Assembly (NCBI GenBank): GCA_028023455.1
Contig: JAQFVV010012513.1
Span: forward strand, 631,001 to 695,000
Length of the DNA stretch: 64,000 nucleotides
Direction: 5' to 3'
DNA from: Epiperipatus broadwayi
Lineage: Eukaryota > Onychophora > Udeonychophora > Euonychophora > Peripatidae
Both the position numbers and the translations under genes were made by a program. This document shows, piece by piece, positions 36,611 to 48,727 of this stretch. Under the pieces are notes generated by a model, which was not told the DNA's origin, made no database searches, and was given only the letters and a program-made list of their open reading frames with translations. Numbering within the stretch: position 1 is the first letter of the stretch; each line of letters begins with the position of its first letter.

Positions 36611-37506
36611 TTACTTACATTTAATAGCTTCATTATCTGTGTGCAGAACACACACACACACACACATATATATATATTAATTGACTTCAATATTCATGTA
36701 CTTTTTAAGCAAATATACTTAAAATAATTTATAATATTTTATAAGTATTTAAATTTTTATTCAATATGTGGAAGGATTTCTGGTTGATAAAGTGGAATGA
36801 TATGAACAGATGATTATGAGAAATTTCTTAAATAACAAAAATAAATATTTTTTCTACAATAAAACAAATAAAAAATTATATATACTCCATATTTGAGTCC
36901 ACATAGCCAAAGGCTTTTACATCTTTACTTCTTCAAAATTATGACAGAAGGATTTAAAAATTTCCATTGTTTTATATATAAAACAATTCAATTGGATTAA
37001 ACAAATATAATCCAGCAGATTAAAAAAAACTTTCTATTGTTTAATTATTAAAAAGTTCTCACTTAGCAATGCATTCGTACAATAATAACCTTCATATAAG
37101 TAGTATTCTTTTTTATAAATATTTCACATACTTAATAATAATAATATTAGCTTATCAATCCAGTAATGAAGGAGTGATATTCCAGATATATATTGTCTAT
37201 TTATGCATAAATACACTTTATAATTTTAAAATTAATTACTTATTGTATTTTGTTCTCATTATTAGAAGAGCTTAAATTATGACTTACATATTTACAATGA
37301 ACTATTCATATTTCAGCCAACCAAGAATGCTATAGAGTTAAGACAGAATTCCTCAATATGTTGAAAAAACCACTAAAGTGCTAGGTAAAACCATGGTAAA
37401 ATATTAGACATGCTTTATTAAACAAACTATAAACAAAATCCACCTTCAAATAATTAAGTAAGGCACAATGAAAATATGATAGCTTAGTACATAACAATAC
37501 AACTAT

Positions 37507-37765
37507 TAGTCAAGCATTGGTGACCTTGTAGTTAGCATAGCTGCCTTACAAGCAGCTGGCTTGGGTTTGCTTCCCAGTCAATGCTTTGACATATGAGAAA
37601 AAAAAGAATACGCCTACTTTTGAGGACTAATAAAGGATCTATGACCTTGTCACTAGTCAGGAAAAATAATGAAAATGCGCACCAGGATAAAATATTAAAT
37701 AGGAATTGCCTTAAAATAGTGCCTAAGATACTAACTCCAATGCTAGCAAGACAATAAATAATAAG
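37507..37765 (+). mobile_element. tRNA-derived SINE with extended 3' body
   Basis: The head has an A-box (TAGTTAGCATAGC near 37528) and a B-box (GGTTTGCTTCCC near 37563), then TTTGACATATG and an A run, like the two shorter SINEs. The sequence continues past the A run into a non-simple body (to about 37765, before the GAGA repeat) rather than ending. It may be a longer SINE form or a SINE inserted next to another repeat. No clear flanking duplication was found. Confidence 0.6.
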
Positions 37766-38095
37766 AGAGAGAGAGAGATGCTATAATCTTTTAAATATAA
37801 GCTAGCAAAATAATGATCAACACTAACACTATTATCTCTAAATATAGTGGCATACAGAAACATTCTTAAAAGAGAGTCTATTCTCTCTTACAGAAATACT
37901 ATAGATAACAAATGTGAAATATGATAAATAATAATAACTAATGCCAAGTATGGTTTCATCAACATTAGGCAATGAATAAGCAAAAAATAAATAATAGAAA
38001 CATACATCTACTTATTTGGCTTACAACATAACAATACACTTTTATAAATAAATAATTCCTTGGTAAAAAGGGAATCACATACTATTTAAAATATG

Positions 38096-38300
38096 AAAAC
38101 AGGCAAAACTCACTATACGTATTACTACTCACAGTAAACTAGAGTAATCAATGGATGCCAGAAGGCTTGTGCATAAAATCCCCATCTAGTGCCTACTTAT
38201 CCAATATCGCCATAACTATTGTGAGTAGCAATACGTATAGTGAGTTTTGCCTGTTTTAATAACAGTTATAAGCAAGCATAAGAAATGGTGATCATGTGAT
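38096..38300. mobile_element. FB-C-related foldback with distinct outer arms
   Basis: Outer arms 38096-38132 and 38221-38257 (AAAACAGGCAAAACTCACTA...) are inverted and nearly exact. The inside holds the FB-C segment AGAGTAATCAATGGATGCC and AATCCCCATCTAGTGCCTAC. It ends with GGTGATCATGTGATATT like other FB-C copies. Confidence 0.7.
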
Positions 38301-38309
38301 ATTTAAAAT

Positions 38310-40920
38310 ATGCAAATATGACAAATTACTATTCTGAGAATTTAACTTAAAACATTTTCAAATATAGCATGTAATGTGAACATGAAATAAAACATGGTAT
38401 GCCAGAATCATAAATTGAAATAATATTCAATTTGTTTTTACCATCAAATAAATAATAAAATAAATAATAGTCCTACTACTTCTTTAATCTTTCCATAGCC
38501 ATAACTGGAATGTGAATATGAAAAATTGGCAAATAAAGTAAGTGGACAGCAAACATATTCATAAACTATAATATAATTATAATATCAAAATTCAGAATGT
38601 AACTATAAAATATAAAACATCTTTCCTGGATATTTTCAGTAAAATTTCAAATAATTATACTATCAGGTACTAAGATACATGTATGACCATTCATTGGATT
38701 AATAAAAATCAAAGGATTTAAACTACAATAAATGTTCATTATTATGTAATAAATATCTCCTTAATATTTAAATTCATGTTTTAAAAAATTTAATCCATGA
38801 AAAGAATTATCTTAATTTGTTGTAATAAAAACTATTTTGCAGGAAAATACTTTTGTAAACCATATTTATCAAAACCCACAAAATCATTTAGCAGGAGAAA
38901 ATAACATTTCTAAATGTTATATTTATGATAACAGCAGTTTCCATAGCAATGCTCAGATGGCAGAAATAGCATGCAGGATTTAAAACATTGCAAGCATTAT
39001 AAAATATTTAAATGCAGAAAACTCATTTAAGTTCATTTAAATATAATGTCTTTTTGCAGATATATTTCATATTTCAATTTTATTAAATGAAAAACTTTTC
39101 AATTTTACATAATACTTATTAACAATTTGTTCCAAGCTTATTTTTTTTATTACTGCCTCTTGGAAGAAAAAAGATTTTTGTCTTTCAAAGAAAAAGCAAA
39201 CAAAAGTCATAATAAATAAATTATTTTATTTGTGCTATCATAAATTAACAATATAATGTCTTTTATTTAAATGAGCACAAATACATTTTTAATTAAAGAA
39301 AAAAATATTATTATGATAAGATTAAACATTATCTTTTAAGGACTTAAAAATAATATTAAAATGTCTGATAAGATATATACTTACTGTAGCAATGTGTATT
39401 TTTTATCTTAGAATTTTAATGTTCTTTACTCAAGGTAAAATAAATTCTGGATGATAATGATATGAAATGAGTATTTAAATTAAAAAAGCCAGGACATTAT
39501 TAGTACTTTTAATTTCATTATTGCCATTAAAAAACTTAAATATATTGTGGTAAATTTAAATTTAAAACATTCTTGCAATCCTTAAAATTGACATTAGCTT
39601 TTGTGTCATTACAATGGCAATAATAATAACTTTTGAAGTTTTCCAATGCAGAAAATTTAAAAGATAACATTCTAAACATTATAATAATTAATGATATTAC
39701 CAGTAAAGCAGGCATATATGAAGGTTTCAGTTTCCTTGATGTTTTAGTTCAGATAATTGTGTCAAGGTAGTTTTTAAATTGCCCTGTCATACTTAAGCTA
39801 AAATAATAATAAAGTTTACATAAAATTATACTTTTAAAAATTTAATTGGAATTTTAAAATTCAACTGCTGCAAAAAAAAAATTAAAACTTATTGAGGACC
39901 TTGAACAGATGACAATCTCATCTATTTATACTATTAGCCAAGTGATCATTTTACCTGACTTATTAAACTTTTAACCTTTGCACCTTTTCCTGATTAGTTT
40001 GAAGCCTGAATTATTACAATTAGGCAAGGTTGTCAAGTAAAAATCAATTAATTATTTATTCATATTTTAAAATAAATCCAACTTTTGTCTAGACAATTAG
40101 ATAAAAAAAATAATTAAAACACTTTCTGGTTGCAAATAAAATAATTAAAAAAAATTATAGACACCAGAATAAAATAAAAATATTACATAATTAAATTTTG
40201 CATTACATCTTTAATAAAGCAAATATTACAAATAACATTTAATACATTTATTTATTATTGATTAAATCTAGAGAAGTTACTCAGAATGTAAATTTTAAAA
40301 CTATATTTTAAACTAGACATTAAATAATATTTTTAAATAAATAATGTTAAAATTTCAAATTTTTATTCATTCATTTATTCAGACCTTCAACTATCTATTA
40401 CTTTTTAACAATTATATCATTAATTATTAGCTTTATTAATTCTTTGCAAATAAATGAATTTAAAATATTTAACTCTAGTCTTATGTATTAAAACTAAATG
40501 AATTAAAACATTATAGGTTTAATTTATATACTAGCAAAACAAAATATGGGGTTTGATCCTGGCTTCTTCACCTTAAAATTAGTATGAGCTTTTTGAAACA
40601 TTTTAACAGCTAAATTAGGACTAAATTAGCATTATTAATTTGAAATTGCATTGTGTATCATATAAATTACCTGCTATTTAAAAGTTTAAAGAATTTAGTA
40701 TGATAAACACTTATTTAAACTTAAAATTATTACAATTACTAAAATTATTTTACAGCTATACAATCTATAAAATACTGATATAGTAACTTTTATATGCAAA
40801 AGTGATAACATTACAAAATACTAACAATTTATTCATGGCAGAATTAAACAATATAAAAAAATTTTTTAGAGGTCTTGACACAAAATTTGACTTATCACTT
40901 AGCTTCTGACAAAACTAAAA
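38310..40920. other. Long AT-rich intronic stretch, no element recognised
   Basis: About 2.6 kb inside the proposed aminopeptidase intron with no open frame, arm pairs or family match. A B-box-like GGTTTGATCC at 40552 has no A-box partner. Confidence 0.45.
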
Positions 40921-40962
<42 letters not shown>

Positions 40963-41004
40963 TAAATACATGTTTATTCATTACACCTACAGCTATCCAC
41001 TTCA

Positions 41005-41100
41005 TCTATTTATCTTTTTCACATGTAAGTGGTCATGGGTATCAGTTGTATTAGATGGAGTATCAGCTGTAGGGTGCTGAAAGTCTGAGTTCAAATCCTT
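41005..41100. repeat. FB-A right-arm fragment, diverged
   Basis: ATTTATCTTTTTCACATG, GGTCATGGGTATCAG and GCTGAAAGTCTGAGTTCAAA follow the FB-A right arm. Confidence 0.5.
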
Positions 41101-41676
41101 TCTTATATATATATATATAAGTGTGTGTGTGTAAATAATGGTAGCTTAATGTGAAAATACAACCGATATTTCAACATATTGAAATATTTAATATATATGT
41201 ATATAATTGCAAAACAAATATAAGTACCTCTACTGACCATGAAAATACAGAATGATACAAGTGATGCCATCTATCTTTAGGCTCTAGTGTTGTATAAGAT
41301 TAATTTTGATTTGGTATATGCTGAACATTTACAGATCATTATGTACTGCAGAATCTTGATTATGTTTTTTAAACTACATCTTTTTTCATCTCTCTCATCT
41401 GAAGCTACTGAATTTCTTCAAGCAATAATAAGTAATGAATGCAATTTTCATCTATTTTATGACTTCCCATATATCAAACTTTTTCACATAATGATCTGTT
41501 CACACCCATACACATAAAAACATTGACAAACTTTCACATATAAAGTCATAGACAATTTTAAAATATTTGTTTTATTTAAAATACTTTTACATCTTTACAT
41601 ATAAAATTTTTCTATTGTAACATTACCATGGAAACTATTCATTAGAAAATTCTTCCATTCTGTCTATTCATCATTT

Positions 41677-41790
41677 AGTATAAGCTTCAGTAATCAATAG
41701 ATGGTAGATCATATTATGTATTAAAACTGTCTACAGTACTATCTATTCAATATCTAACATCTATTGATCACTAAAGCTTATATTAGATGA
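41677..41790. repeat. FB-C short foldback
   Basis: Arms 41677-41704 and 41758-41785 (CATCTATTGATCACTAAAGC...) are inverted with a few mismatches. Same family as 7514-7588. A further arm-only scrap lies at 44108-44147 (TTTATTGATTCCTCAAAC, CACTAGGTGGC). Confidence 0.6.
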
Positions 41791-41863
41791 CAAAAGATAT
41801 TGCTAAGAAATACCAATATGTATAAGCTAAGATCAAACTATATAATTTTATCATATGATGTAT

Positions 41864-42230
41864 TTTTTAATACAATTAAACACAGCCATTCAAGCTATTA
41901 CGCAAGCGCTTTTTCTGAGTGTAAATAATAAATGAATAATTCCACTCGCAACACAAGATATAGTATTTAGGAAAGAATAAAATGAATCCACTTATTCAAT
42001 CCGACCCAAGTGTATATATATGGGCAAATCTTAAGTATTGGAAGTGAAAGTGTGAGGATAGACTACTCACTTCAAACAACTGTCTATGATATCCGAGTAA
42101 ATGAGGTCGTTATTTACACTCAGAAAAAGCGCTTGCGTAATAGCTTGAATGGCTGTGTTTAATTGTATTAAAAATTATTAAGCAGAGCGCTATATAAATA
42201 AATGTTTATTTACATATGATGTATTATTTG
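41864..42230. mobile_element. Foldback element FB-B copy 2 (perfect 65-bp arms)
   Basis: Arms 41864-41928 and 42110-42174 are exact reverse complements over 65 bases, including AAGCGCTTGCG. The 181-base centre matches the centre of copy 1 (4870-5165) in opposite orientation, for example ACAAGATATAGTATTTA and the AAAGTGTGAGGA end. A tail AATGTTTATTTACATATGATG follows, as in copy 1. Perfect arms suggest either recent insertion or arm-to-arm conversion. Confidence 0.8.
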
Positions 42231-42742
42231 TTTTGTATAATGAAAATTGCTTGGATATAGCCTAATTATTTGCATTTGTTATCTTTCTGAACATTAAAGA
42301 ACTAATTTCATTTTTATCTCTCCTATGCCACAATTGTCCATAATGATATTCTTTCATTGTTTATTTGTAATGAATTTCATTACACTTGTAATTTTCTCTC
42401 TACACTTATCTTAAAACTCTGTAAATCAATTAAATGTCACTTTTTCTTTCTAGCTTTAAAAATATCAGTGTTCTTGATATTGGATATATTTTCTTCTATC
42501 TTGAGGTGCTCGTTTGCTTAAAAATTTAGTATGATGTTTCTTCCATCACTATAAAATATCTCTATTAATGATGTAGAGGGTTTTGATTGTCATGATTGCC
42601 AATATTAAAAAAAACAGTATTCAATCACTAGAAACCATTTATTGACTAATAGTGTGATATTTGATAAATGCGAAAAAACTCATCAAACCATTTAATGTGT
42701 TGTTGACAACGATTGATCCAAAAAACCACTTTCATAGGCAAA

Positions 42743-42893
42743 CACTCCATACAGTAGTGCCACTCAGTGCAAGCCAGAGTAATCAATGGATGTTGGAAAG
42801 TTGGTGCATAAAATCTCTATCTAGTGCCTACACATTCAGTATCCCCAGACCAGTTTCTAGCTTGTGGCTTTCATCAATTGTGATCATGTGAAG
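42743..42893. repeat. FB-C left half
   Basis: ACTCCATACAGTAGTGCCAC through AATATCC-like CAGTATCCCCAGACC to GTGATCATGTGA; the right arm is lost. The 76-codon frame across it is a repeat artefact. Confidence 0.65.
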
Positions 42894-42984
42894 ATTGCTT
42901 TCAGTTAACATCAAATTTATTTATAAACTTTCATGAGAAATTTTGATGCAATAATTGGTAATATATTAAAAACAGGATATCAAA

Positions 42985-43880
42985 AGAAGGAAAGATACTG
43001 GTAGAATTAAATTATGTATAACAAAATATTATTTCAGGGCTGTAATAGTCATAATAGGTTTAATACCAGAAGTGATTATCAATTGAAAGGTAGATTTAAA
43101 CAAACCTGTTAAGAAAAATCGTATTAATACTTGAAATCCTTAAACTTTAGAAAATCTGCAGCAAATTTGAGTTGGAACTTGGAAATCATTTTAAATCATA
43201 TCTTCAACTTGATTGAGATATAGAAAAAAGATAAAACATAAACACCTGCTATTGGTTACAAAAAGCTGTTAGCAATACTAATGAAGGATGCCACTATTAC
43301 ATCATATAATTACAATTTCATATGTTTACAAGGCTATAAATAACAATAGTAAATTTTTCATGCAGTAGTGCCACCAAGTGCAAGTCTTCATAATTAATTA
43401 TATTTTCATTCTTGGACTTCTAGCTTTATAATTAACCAAATTGGTAAAAGGTGCCAGCTTGAGAGTTGCATTAGACCCCAAGACCTAGGTGCAATGCTCT
43501 CAGATACATTTTTCATTGATGAAAGTAACAGGCTATAAACTAGTCTGTGGATATTGGATGAGGGCTCTAGATAGGTATTTTATCTACAAACGTTCTTTGA
43601 TCCATTGATTATGAAGGCTTGCATTGAGTGGTGCTACTGTATGGCTGGCTATTGATATCACTATTTCTAAGGTATATGAATGAAGTTTTCTAAAAAGAAG
43701 TGATAATAATGTTCAAATAAATAAAGTAAGGCCTTTAATTCTTACATTATATTTTGAAATTCCAAGTATTTTAAATACAGAAATGAGAAACGTAGTTCAA
43801 TTCATAAAGAATCAAAAACATCAGGGAGTATTGAAACTATTATAGATGTTTTAAAAAGAAGCAGCATAAAATTGGCATAA
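42985..43880 (+). mobile_element. Ancient RTE fragment F split by a foldback element
   Basis: Two pieces align by eye with copy B in the same order and strand. 42985-43210 matches the end of the endonuclease; the aligned bases include the counterpart of the RSDYQL (SDH-like) site and a stretch like the FKLELTNRFQ coding region. 43745-43880 matches the start of the RT at the counterpart of RILNEEVRHAIK and IIDVLKEA. Similarity is much lower than between copies A-E and all frames are broken. Between them lies the foldback element at 43359-43643 and unassigned sequence. Confidence 0.6.
43359..43643. mobile_element. Foldback element FB-C inside ancient RTE copy F
   Basis: Arms 43359-43399 (CATGCAGTAGTGCCACCAAG...) and 43601-43643 (...GCATTGAGTGGTGCTACTG) are inverted. 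The family recurs with the same arm at 42743, 62466 and 38096, and shorter forms at 7514 and 41677. It separates the two RTE copy F pieces and is therefore younger than that LINE. Confidence 0.7.
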
Positions 43881-44251
43881 AACTATGAATCCAGTACATG
43901 TCACATGATTCTATCACATGACTTCGGCTTTAAGAGCATGCTATTTTTTATTTTGGATCCTAGAAGAAAAGTGCATTAGATACTAATGGTACAGATGCAC
44001 TATTCCAGGATCTAAACCACCTCAATAATAAAAAACACAAATTATAAACTTTTCTGGGATTATGCATAACAGCAGTAAGTAAAGATGTATAAAGTACTTT
44101 CATTTAGCATTTATTGATTCCTCAAACTTACACTAGGTGGCATAACTTGAATGTGAGATAGAGAATTTGCTACATATAAAATTCTTATGACATTAAAGCA
44201 GCAAGTTTGATATTTATGTTGCATTTATAAATCTGTTATTGTTTGTTTCAG

Positions 44252-44356
44252 ATATTTAAGAGTACACATCTTACGGCTGGCTGTCATGTTGGGACATAAA
44301 GGTGCAAGTGCTTATGCATTTAGCTTGTATCAGCAATGGAGAAGTTATGGAGAAAG
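44252..44356 (+). CDS. M1 zinc aminopeptidase, next internal exon
   Basis: This 105-nt exon follows TTGTTTGTTTCAG and ends at AAAG before GTATGA. Its first base completes a lysine codon with the exon at 23577-23650. The following 34 codons are open and contain YLRVHILRLAVMLGHKG and then FSLYQQW. That is the ERAP1_C arrangement of a YLR helix, a small-residue LA..LGH turn, and A..L(F/Y)..W in M1 aminopeptidases. It ends in phase 2. The other two frames have stops near the start of the exon. The implied intron from 23651 to 44251 is 20,601 nt and holds RTE copies, Penelope and foldback elements. The next expected exon (a VNLR..VY-type helix) was looked for downstream and not found, so the gene probably continues beyond the window or past another long intron. 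Confidence 0.68.
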
Positions 44357-44504
44357 GTATGAATGTTAATCTTATGTTATACTCTTTCTTAATTATTCAT
44401 ACATATAAATGCAGTATTATTTCTCAATATTTTATGCAATTTTATGTTTGGTCCCCTAAATGAAATGGTGTTAATAAACAGTGCTATGCTTCTCATATAT
44501 ATAT

Positions 44505-44658
44505 ATATATATATAATGGTAACTATTATATAGTCTTTCAATCTGCAGAAGTACTTTTGGTTAATTTCTTAACCCTCCTCAATTGCCAGAATTAACCATA
44601 AGTAATTCTTGTGGATTAAAAGGCTCTAAATAATAGTTAATTACCATTATATTTATTA
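44505..44658. mobile_element. Foldback element FB-G
   Basis: ATAATGGTAACTATTATATA at the left pairs with AATAGTTAATTACCATTAT at the right, and TTGGTTAATT pairs with AATTAACCAT in the centre. A one-sided copy lies at 57100-57165 (TTTGCAGAAGTACTTCTGG). Confidence 0.6.
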
Positions 44659-44693
44659 TTTTTATTGTTATTACAATAATTTTTAATTAATGC

Positions 44694-44696
<3 letters not shown>

Positions 44697-44771
<75 letters not shown>
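44697..44771. repeat. (AT)n run, about 75 bp
   Basis: Uninterrupted AT dinucleotides about 340 bases downstream of aminopeptidase exon 2, after foldback FB-G. Confidence 0.97.
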
Positions 44772-44774
<3 letters not shown>

Positions 44775-45138
44775 ATGTATGTCTAGGTTTAAGTCTGTAT
44801 AAGACCCTGTGTTAGAAATGAAAGAAGGCTTTTTTTTTTCAAATTCTTTCTGGTTTCTAACTTAATGCAAGGCAAAAATTACTTTTGCACATTATTAGAA
44901 CAAATTAGTTTAGCTTAAGAGTTATCAATAGTAACTGATGGTTACCTAGCAACACTGTTGCTGATTTATTTTTATAGTAATTATACAGAAATATCCCATT
45001 CATTTCTTTGTTTCCATTGTAATTAATTCATAAATATATTTAACAAATATATAAACTTATTTAAGGAAGAAGCAAGTCCAAATTCACTACTAAGATAATT
45101 CATAAACTGGACTCGCAAAGAATCATTTAAATGAACTT

Positions 45139-45325
45139 GAAGAGATGATAATAGATGGACAACTGAACTTGAAAGAGACCACATGTGAGATGGATGGATG
45201 AAGTAAGAAAGTGTGCAGGGGTGATGTGGAGAAGAGAAGCTAAAGATCAGAGGAGATGGATTGAACTTGGAGAGACCTTCATCCTGCAGTGGATTGATAA
45301 TGGTTGATGATGATAATGATAAATA
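45139..45325 (+). mobile_element. RTE copy D, 3' end only
   Basis: About 185 bases match the last part of copy B (27030-27185 with a small internal deletion). They encode the RPHVRWMDEVRKCAGVMW region and the final LQWIDNG, then GATGATGATAATGATAA. It joins upstream to a piece of another repeat (45070-45138). Severe 5' truncation is usual for target-primed reverse transcription. Confidence 0.8.
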
Positions 45326-45689
45326 AATATATTAAATAATCACAACATTACCACATATTCATTTTAAAATTGTATGAATAAAAATGCAATAAAATACAAC
45401 TGATCTCCAAAGTGCATTTTCTGTGAAAAGCACTCATCACTTGGTTGGTTTTAAGCCAATAAACATCACATGATAAACATTTCTTATGCTTGCTTATAAC
45501 TGTCATTGAAACAGAAAAAACTTGGTTGGTTCAGAATGAAATACATCTTTGGGGTCATTTGTTTTTGATTATATCTTTATTTTTGTAATTTTAATGAAAT
45601 GTGTGGGAGTGTGGAGTCTATTTAATACTTTTATATAGATACTACACATGGGAAAGAAAAATGTGACTAATCCATTTATGTGTGTGTTT

Positions 45690-45870
45690 ATTTATTTAAA
45701 AATAAGATATATTAATCTTTAACTGAGATTTAAAGTTTATATTTGAACTAGAGACAATCTCTAGATTAGTAAATAGTTAATGATAATCTTTATTATATTT
45801 ATCTGAAGTGGATGGTGTCAAAGATTTGGGTGGAGTGGATTTGACACTTGTAAATCCAAATGTAACCCAT
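45690..45870. repeat. FB-D right-arm copy
   Basis: Follows 12070-12240 (GAACTAGAGACAATCTCTAG, GGATGGTGTCAAAGATTTGG, TTTGACACTTGTAAATCC). Confidence 0.65.
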
Positions 45871-45884
45871 TTTTAAATATATCC

Positions 45885-46200
45885 ACTTTTTGTTATATCA
45901 ATGCCATTCTATTTTGTTAAATAAAAGATTATCTTTATTTGATCTTCATTTTGTTATATGATAATAAATGAAGCATTAGTGATGAATTTTGTTTTTGTAT
46001 TAATCAGGCCAGATTGTAGTTTATATACTTGATCACATATTTGATGATTGTTTGAGGATATATCTTATGAATTATCTTATTAATAAGTTCAGAATTATTT
46101 GTTCAATGTATAGGTTTATATTCTTAATGATTATATATGTTGTGAGCTGTAAAACTGTTAATGCACTCCTGAAAATCAATACTATATGTGAATATGTGGA
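45885..46200 (+). repeat. Interspersed repeat R2 copy 2
   Basis: GTTATATCAATGCCATTCT, ATGAATTATCTTATTAATA, GGTTTATATTCTTAATG and TGAGCTGTAAAACTG match R2 copy 1. A scrap of the R2 start (GATAATTCATAAACTGGAC) also lies at 45100, beside RTE copy D. Confidence 0.55.
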
Positions 46201-47094
46201 TGTAATTTAGATCGAAGCAAACGTTTCACACATGCACTAAAAACTTTGAGCACTCCCCAATAATACAAATTTTAAAAACGTAAGTGGTCATTCATATTTA
46301 GAAATTATTTTTAAATAAACCAACATTTTCTGACAATGCAGTTATTGAACTGCCAGATCTTTAAATAAACTTAGTATTAGTAAAGATATATTACGTAATA
46401 TTTACATTTTCTTAAACTAATGTGGCTCATTATTGTAGGCGATTTTTTTTCTTAGGAATGATTATCCAGACATTTACTAGTAATAAACTGATTAAAAGAC
46501 CTTGAAGTTTAATAAACTCCCATTCTATTGACAACAGTGTCGATAAATGTTGGTTTAATTAAAATTAAACTTTAAAAAAGTGGTTATCTGTGTTTTTAAA
46601 ATTAGCTCATAATTTATAGCATATGTGACAGATAGTTTACTCCTTTTAAATATCATATATATTTGAAAATGCTACTATTTAATATATATATAATTTATTT
46701 TCATTCACAGAATCATCTACATGAAAATTACATGTTTAAAGAGAGCTTATGTTTTGAAAATTAACATTTGCCTTTACTCAGATAGAAAGATAGTCCATAG
46801 TAATCATATATGCTGATCAGCATATATATCAATATACTTAAAAGCTTCATGCCTCCACACTTTCGTGAAATATTTTAATCTGAAGACAAATTTCCCAAGA
46901 TGCATTTCAGGCTGAACCATCCCTATTCTTTAGAGCCAGTATTTAATTTTTACACATATATCATTTGTTCAGTGCTTATCAATATCAAGCAAGTACATAT
47001 TGTCAGTTGGAACTTTTAAGTGTATCTAAAAATAGTATCACACATGAATAGGAAAGATAAAATGGAATTATTCTATGTGTTTATGCTTAATAAA

Positions 47095-47265
47095 TATCAG
47101 ACATATTAATCCTTAATTTCAAGATTGAATATTTAAATTTGGACCAGTGATAATTTTTAATTTAATGATTGATTAATAATAATCATTAATATATTTAGCT
47201 AAACTGGCTGGTAATAAAGTTATGAGGACAAAAAGTTTGACACCCATAAATCAAATTATACTATA
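47095..47265. repeat. FB-D right-arm copy, old
   Basis: Diverged match to the same arm (CAGACATATTAATCC, GGCTGGTAATAAAG, GTTTGACACCCATAAATC). Confidence 0.5.
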
Positions 47266-47269
47266 TAGT

Positions 47270-48510
47270 ATATTAATATGAAATCTGAATTTCCATCATT
47301 ATTGGTAAAGGTAAGCTTAGGTAATTTAATTCTATTCTTGATCCTTTGTTCAATGTACAGAATTTTTGGAGAGGGGTGGAAATGATTAGCCCGTTTAATT
47401 ACATAAAGCTATGATAATTTCGTGTTTACATTTATTAACTTCTATTTAATTATTAAAATAACGTTATTAAAAACATTTATTATTAATTTATTTCAATAAT
47501 TATTAATATCATATTTTTATAAGCTGATATATTAATTCCACGCCTAAATTTTATCAATTTGGCAAAACTAAACTTATTTAATTAGTCGATCATTCTATTT
47601 TTTGGTGATATACGAGTGTTATTTATTTATTCATTTCCTGAGGGAGAATAGTTTACTCCTTATACATATAAACACACATTGAGGTAACCCAAAGTACTTA
47701 TAGCTATTTAAAGAAGGAAAAAGTTTACCTTCACTCTCTGGAAATTAGAAGTCATTCTAAATACTGTCTTCTATTTCACTATTTTTCTAGGCTGTTGTAT
47801 TTATTATTATAGGTATTTTAGCACTTAAATTATGTTCATGCAGATAAAGTATTAATGATTTTTTATCTAGATGATAATTGGTCAGTTTTATAATGTACCT
47901 ATGAAAGAAGACTACTGATTTGATTGTGCTGCCATAATATTAAGTTTATTATTACTGACAATTGCTTATATTTATTGTTTGCTGATCTTCTTCGTGCTGT
48001 GTTATTTGGATTTATGAAATTTGGAATAAATGATGATGATTTTTATTACTCAAATCCACATTAAGTTCATTCTATTACAAATTGTTGTTGTTTGTGCCAT
48101 TTAACCTGCAGCAGCTACAATGTGGTTTCATAAAGTAAATGCTACAAACAGTTCAGACTACTCCCAAGAAAAGTACTTATTTTATATAATATCATTCCAT
48201 TTTTTTTTTTTTTTAGTAAAAGCACTTTTTACAATAAGTATAATAATATTTCATATAAAAAAATTCAAAATATGTAACCATATTATCACAAAAATAAAGA
48301 TTAAAATTACTTTTGATTAAATAGCTTTTAATTATAATAAGGTGATTCCTTTCTTACAATTAGTTAATATAATGATATAAATTTGCTTTTCATTATAATA
48401 AGTATTATAATACTTGTCTAAAAAAGTAGAAACAAAAATATCCTCAATTTGCAAAACATGGAGGAGAATTAATTCAATTTAGATAACAAATGGTTTGAGA
48501 TATTGCTAAT
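47270..48510. other. AT-rich sequence, nothing recognised
   Basis: A 66-codon frame at 48120 is K/I/F-rich and without support. Confidence 0.4.
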
Positions 48511-48514
48511 CCTG

Positions 48515-48542
48515 AAAAAAAAAAAAAAAAAAGGGGGGGGGG
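48515..48542. repeat. A18-G10 homopolymer junction
   Basis: Eighteen A directly followed by ten G. Possible replication slippage site or sequencing/assembly weak point. Confidence 0.9.
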
Positions 48543-48727
48543 TTTAAAATTATATTATATATGCTAAATTTAACAATTTGATTTTTACAAGATATAGACT
48601 TAACTAGAAAGATACTATGATGGACACCAGTTTAAATTAAATAATTCTATTAAATTAAGGCATATGAAAATATATACCAGTATTGCATATAAATTGCAGT
48701 TCTTGTGGGTTATTACCTATTTTACCA

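Noticed and set aside
46198-46272. Exon-like block between TTTAG and GTAAGT in the right phase for the aminopeptidase
   Set aside because: Weak pyrimidine tract, peptide unlike the M1 domain, and it directly follows repeat R2.
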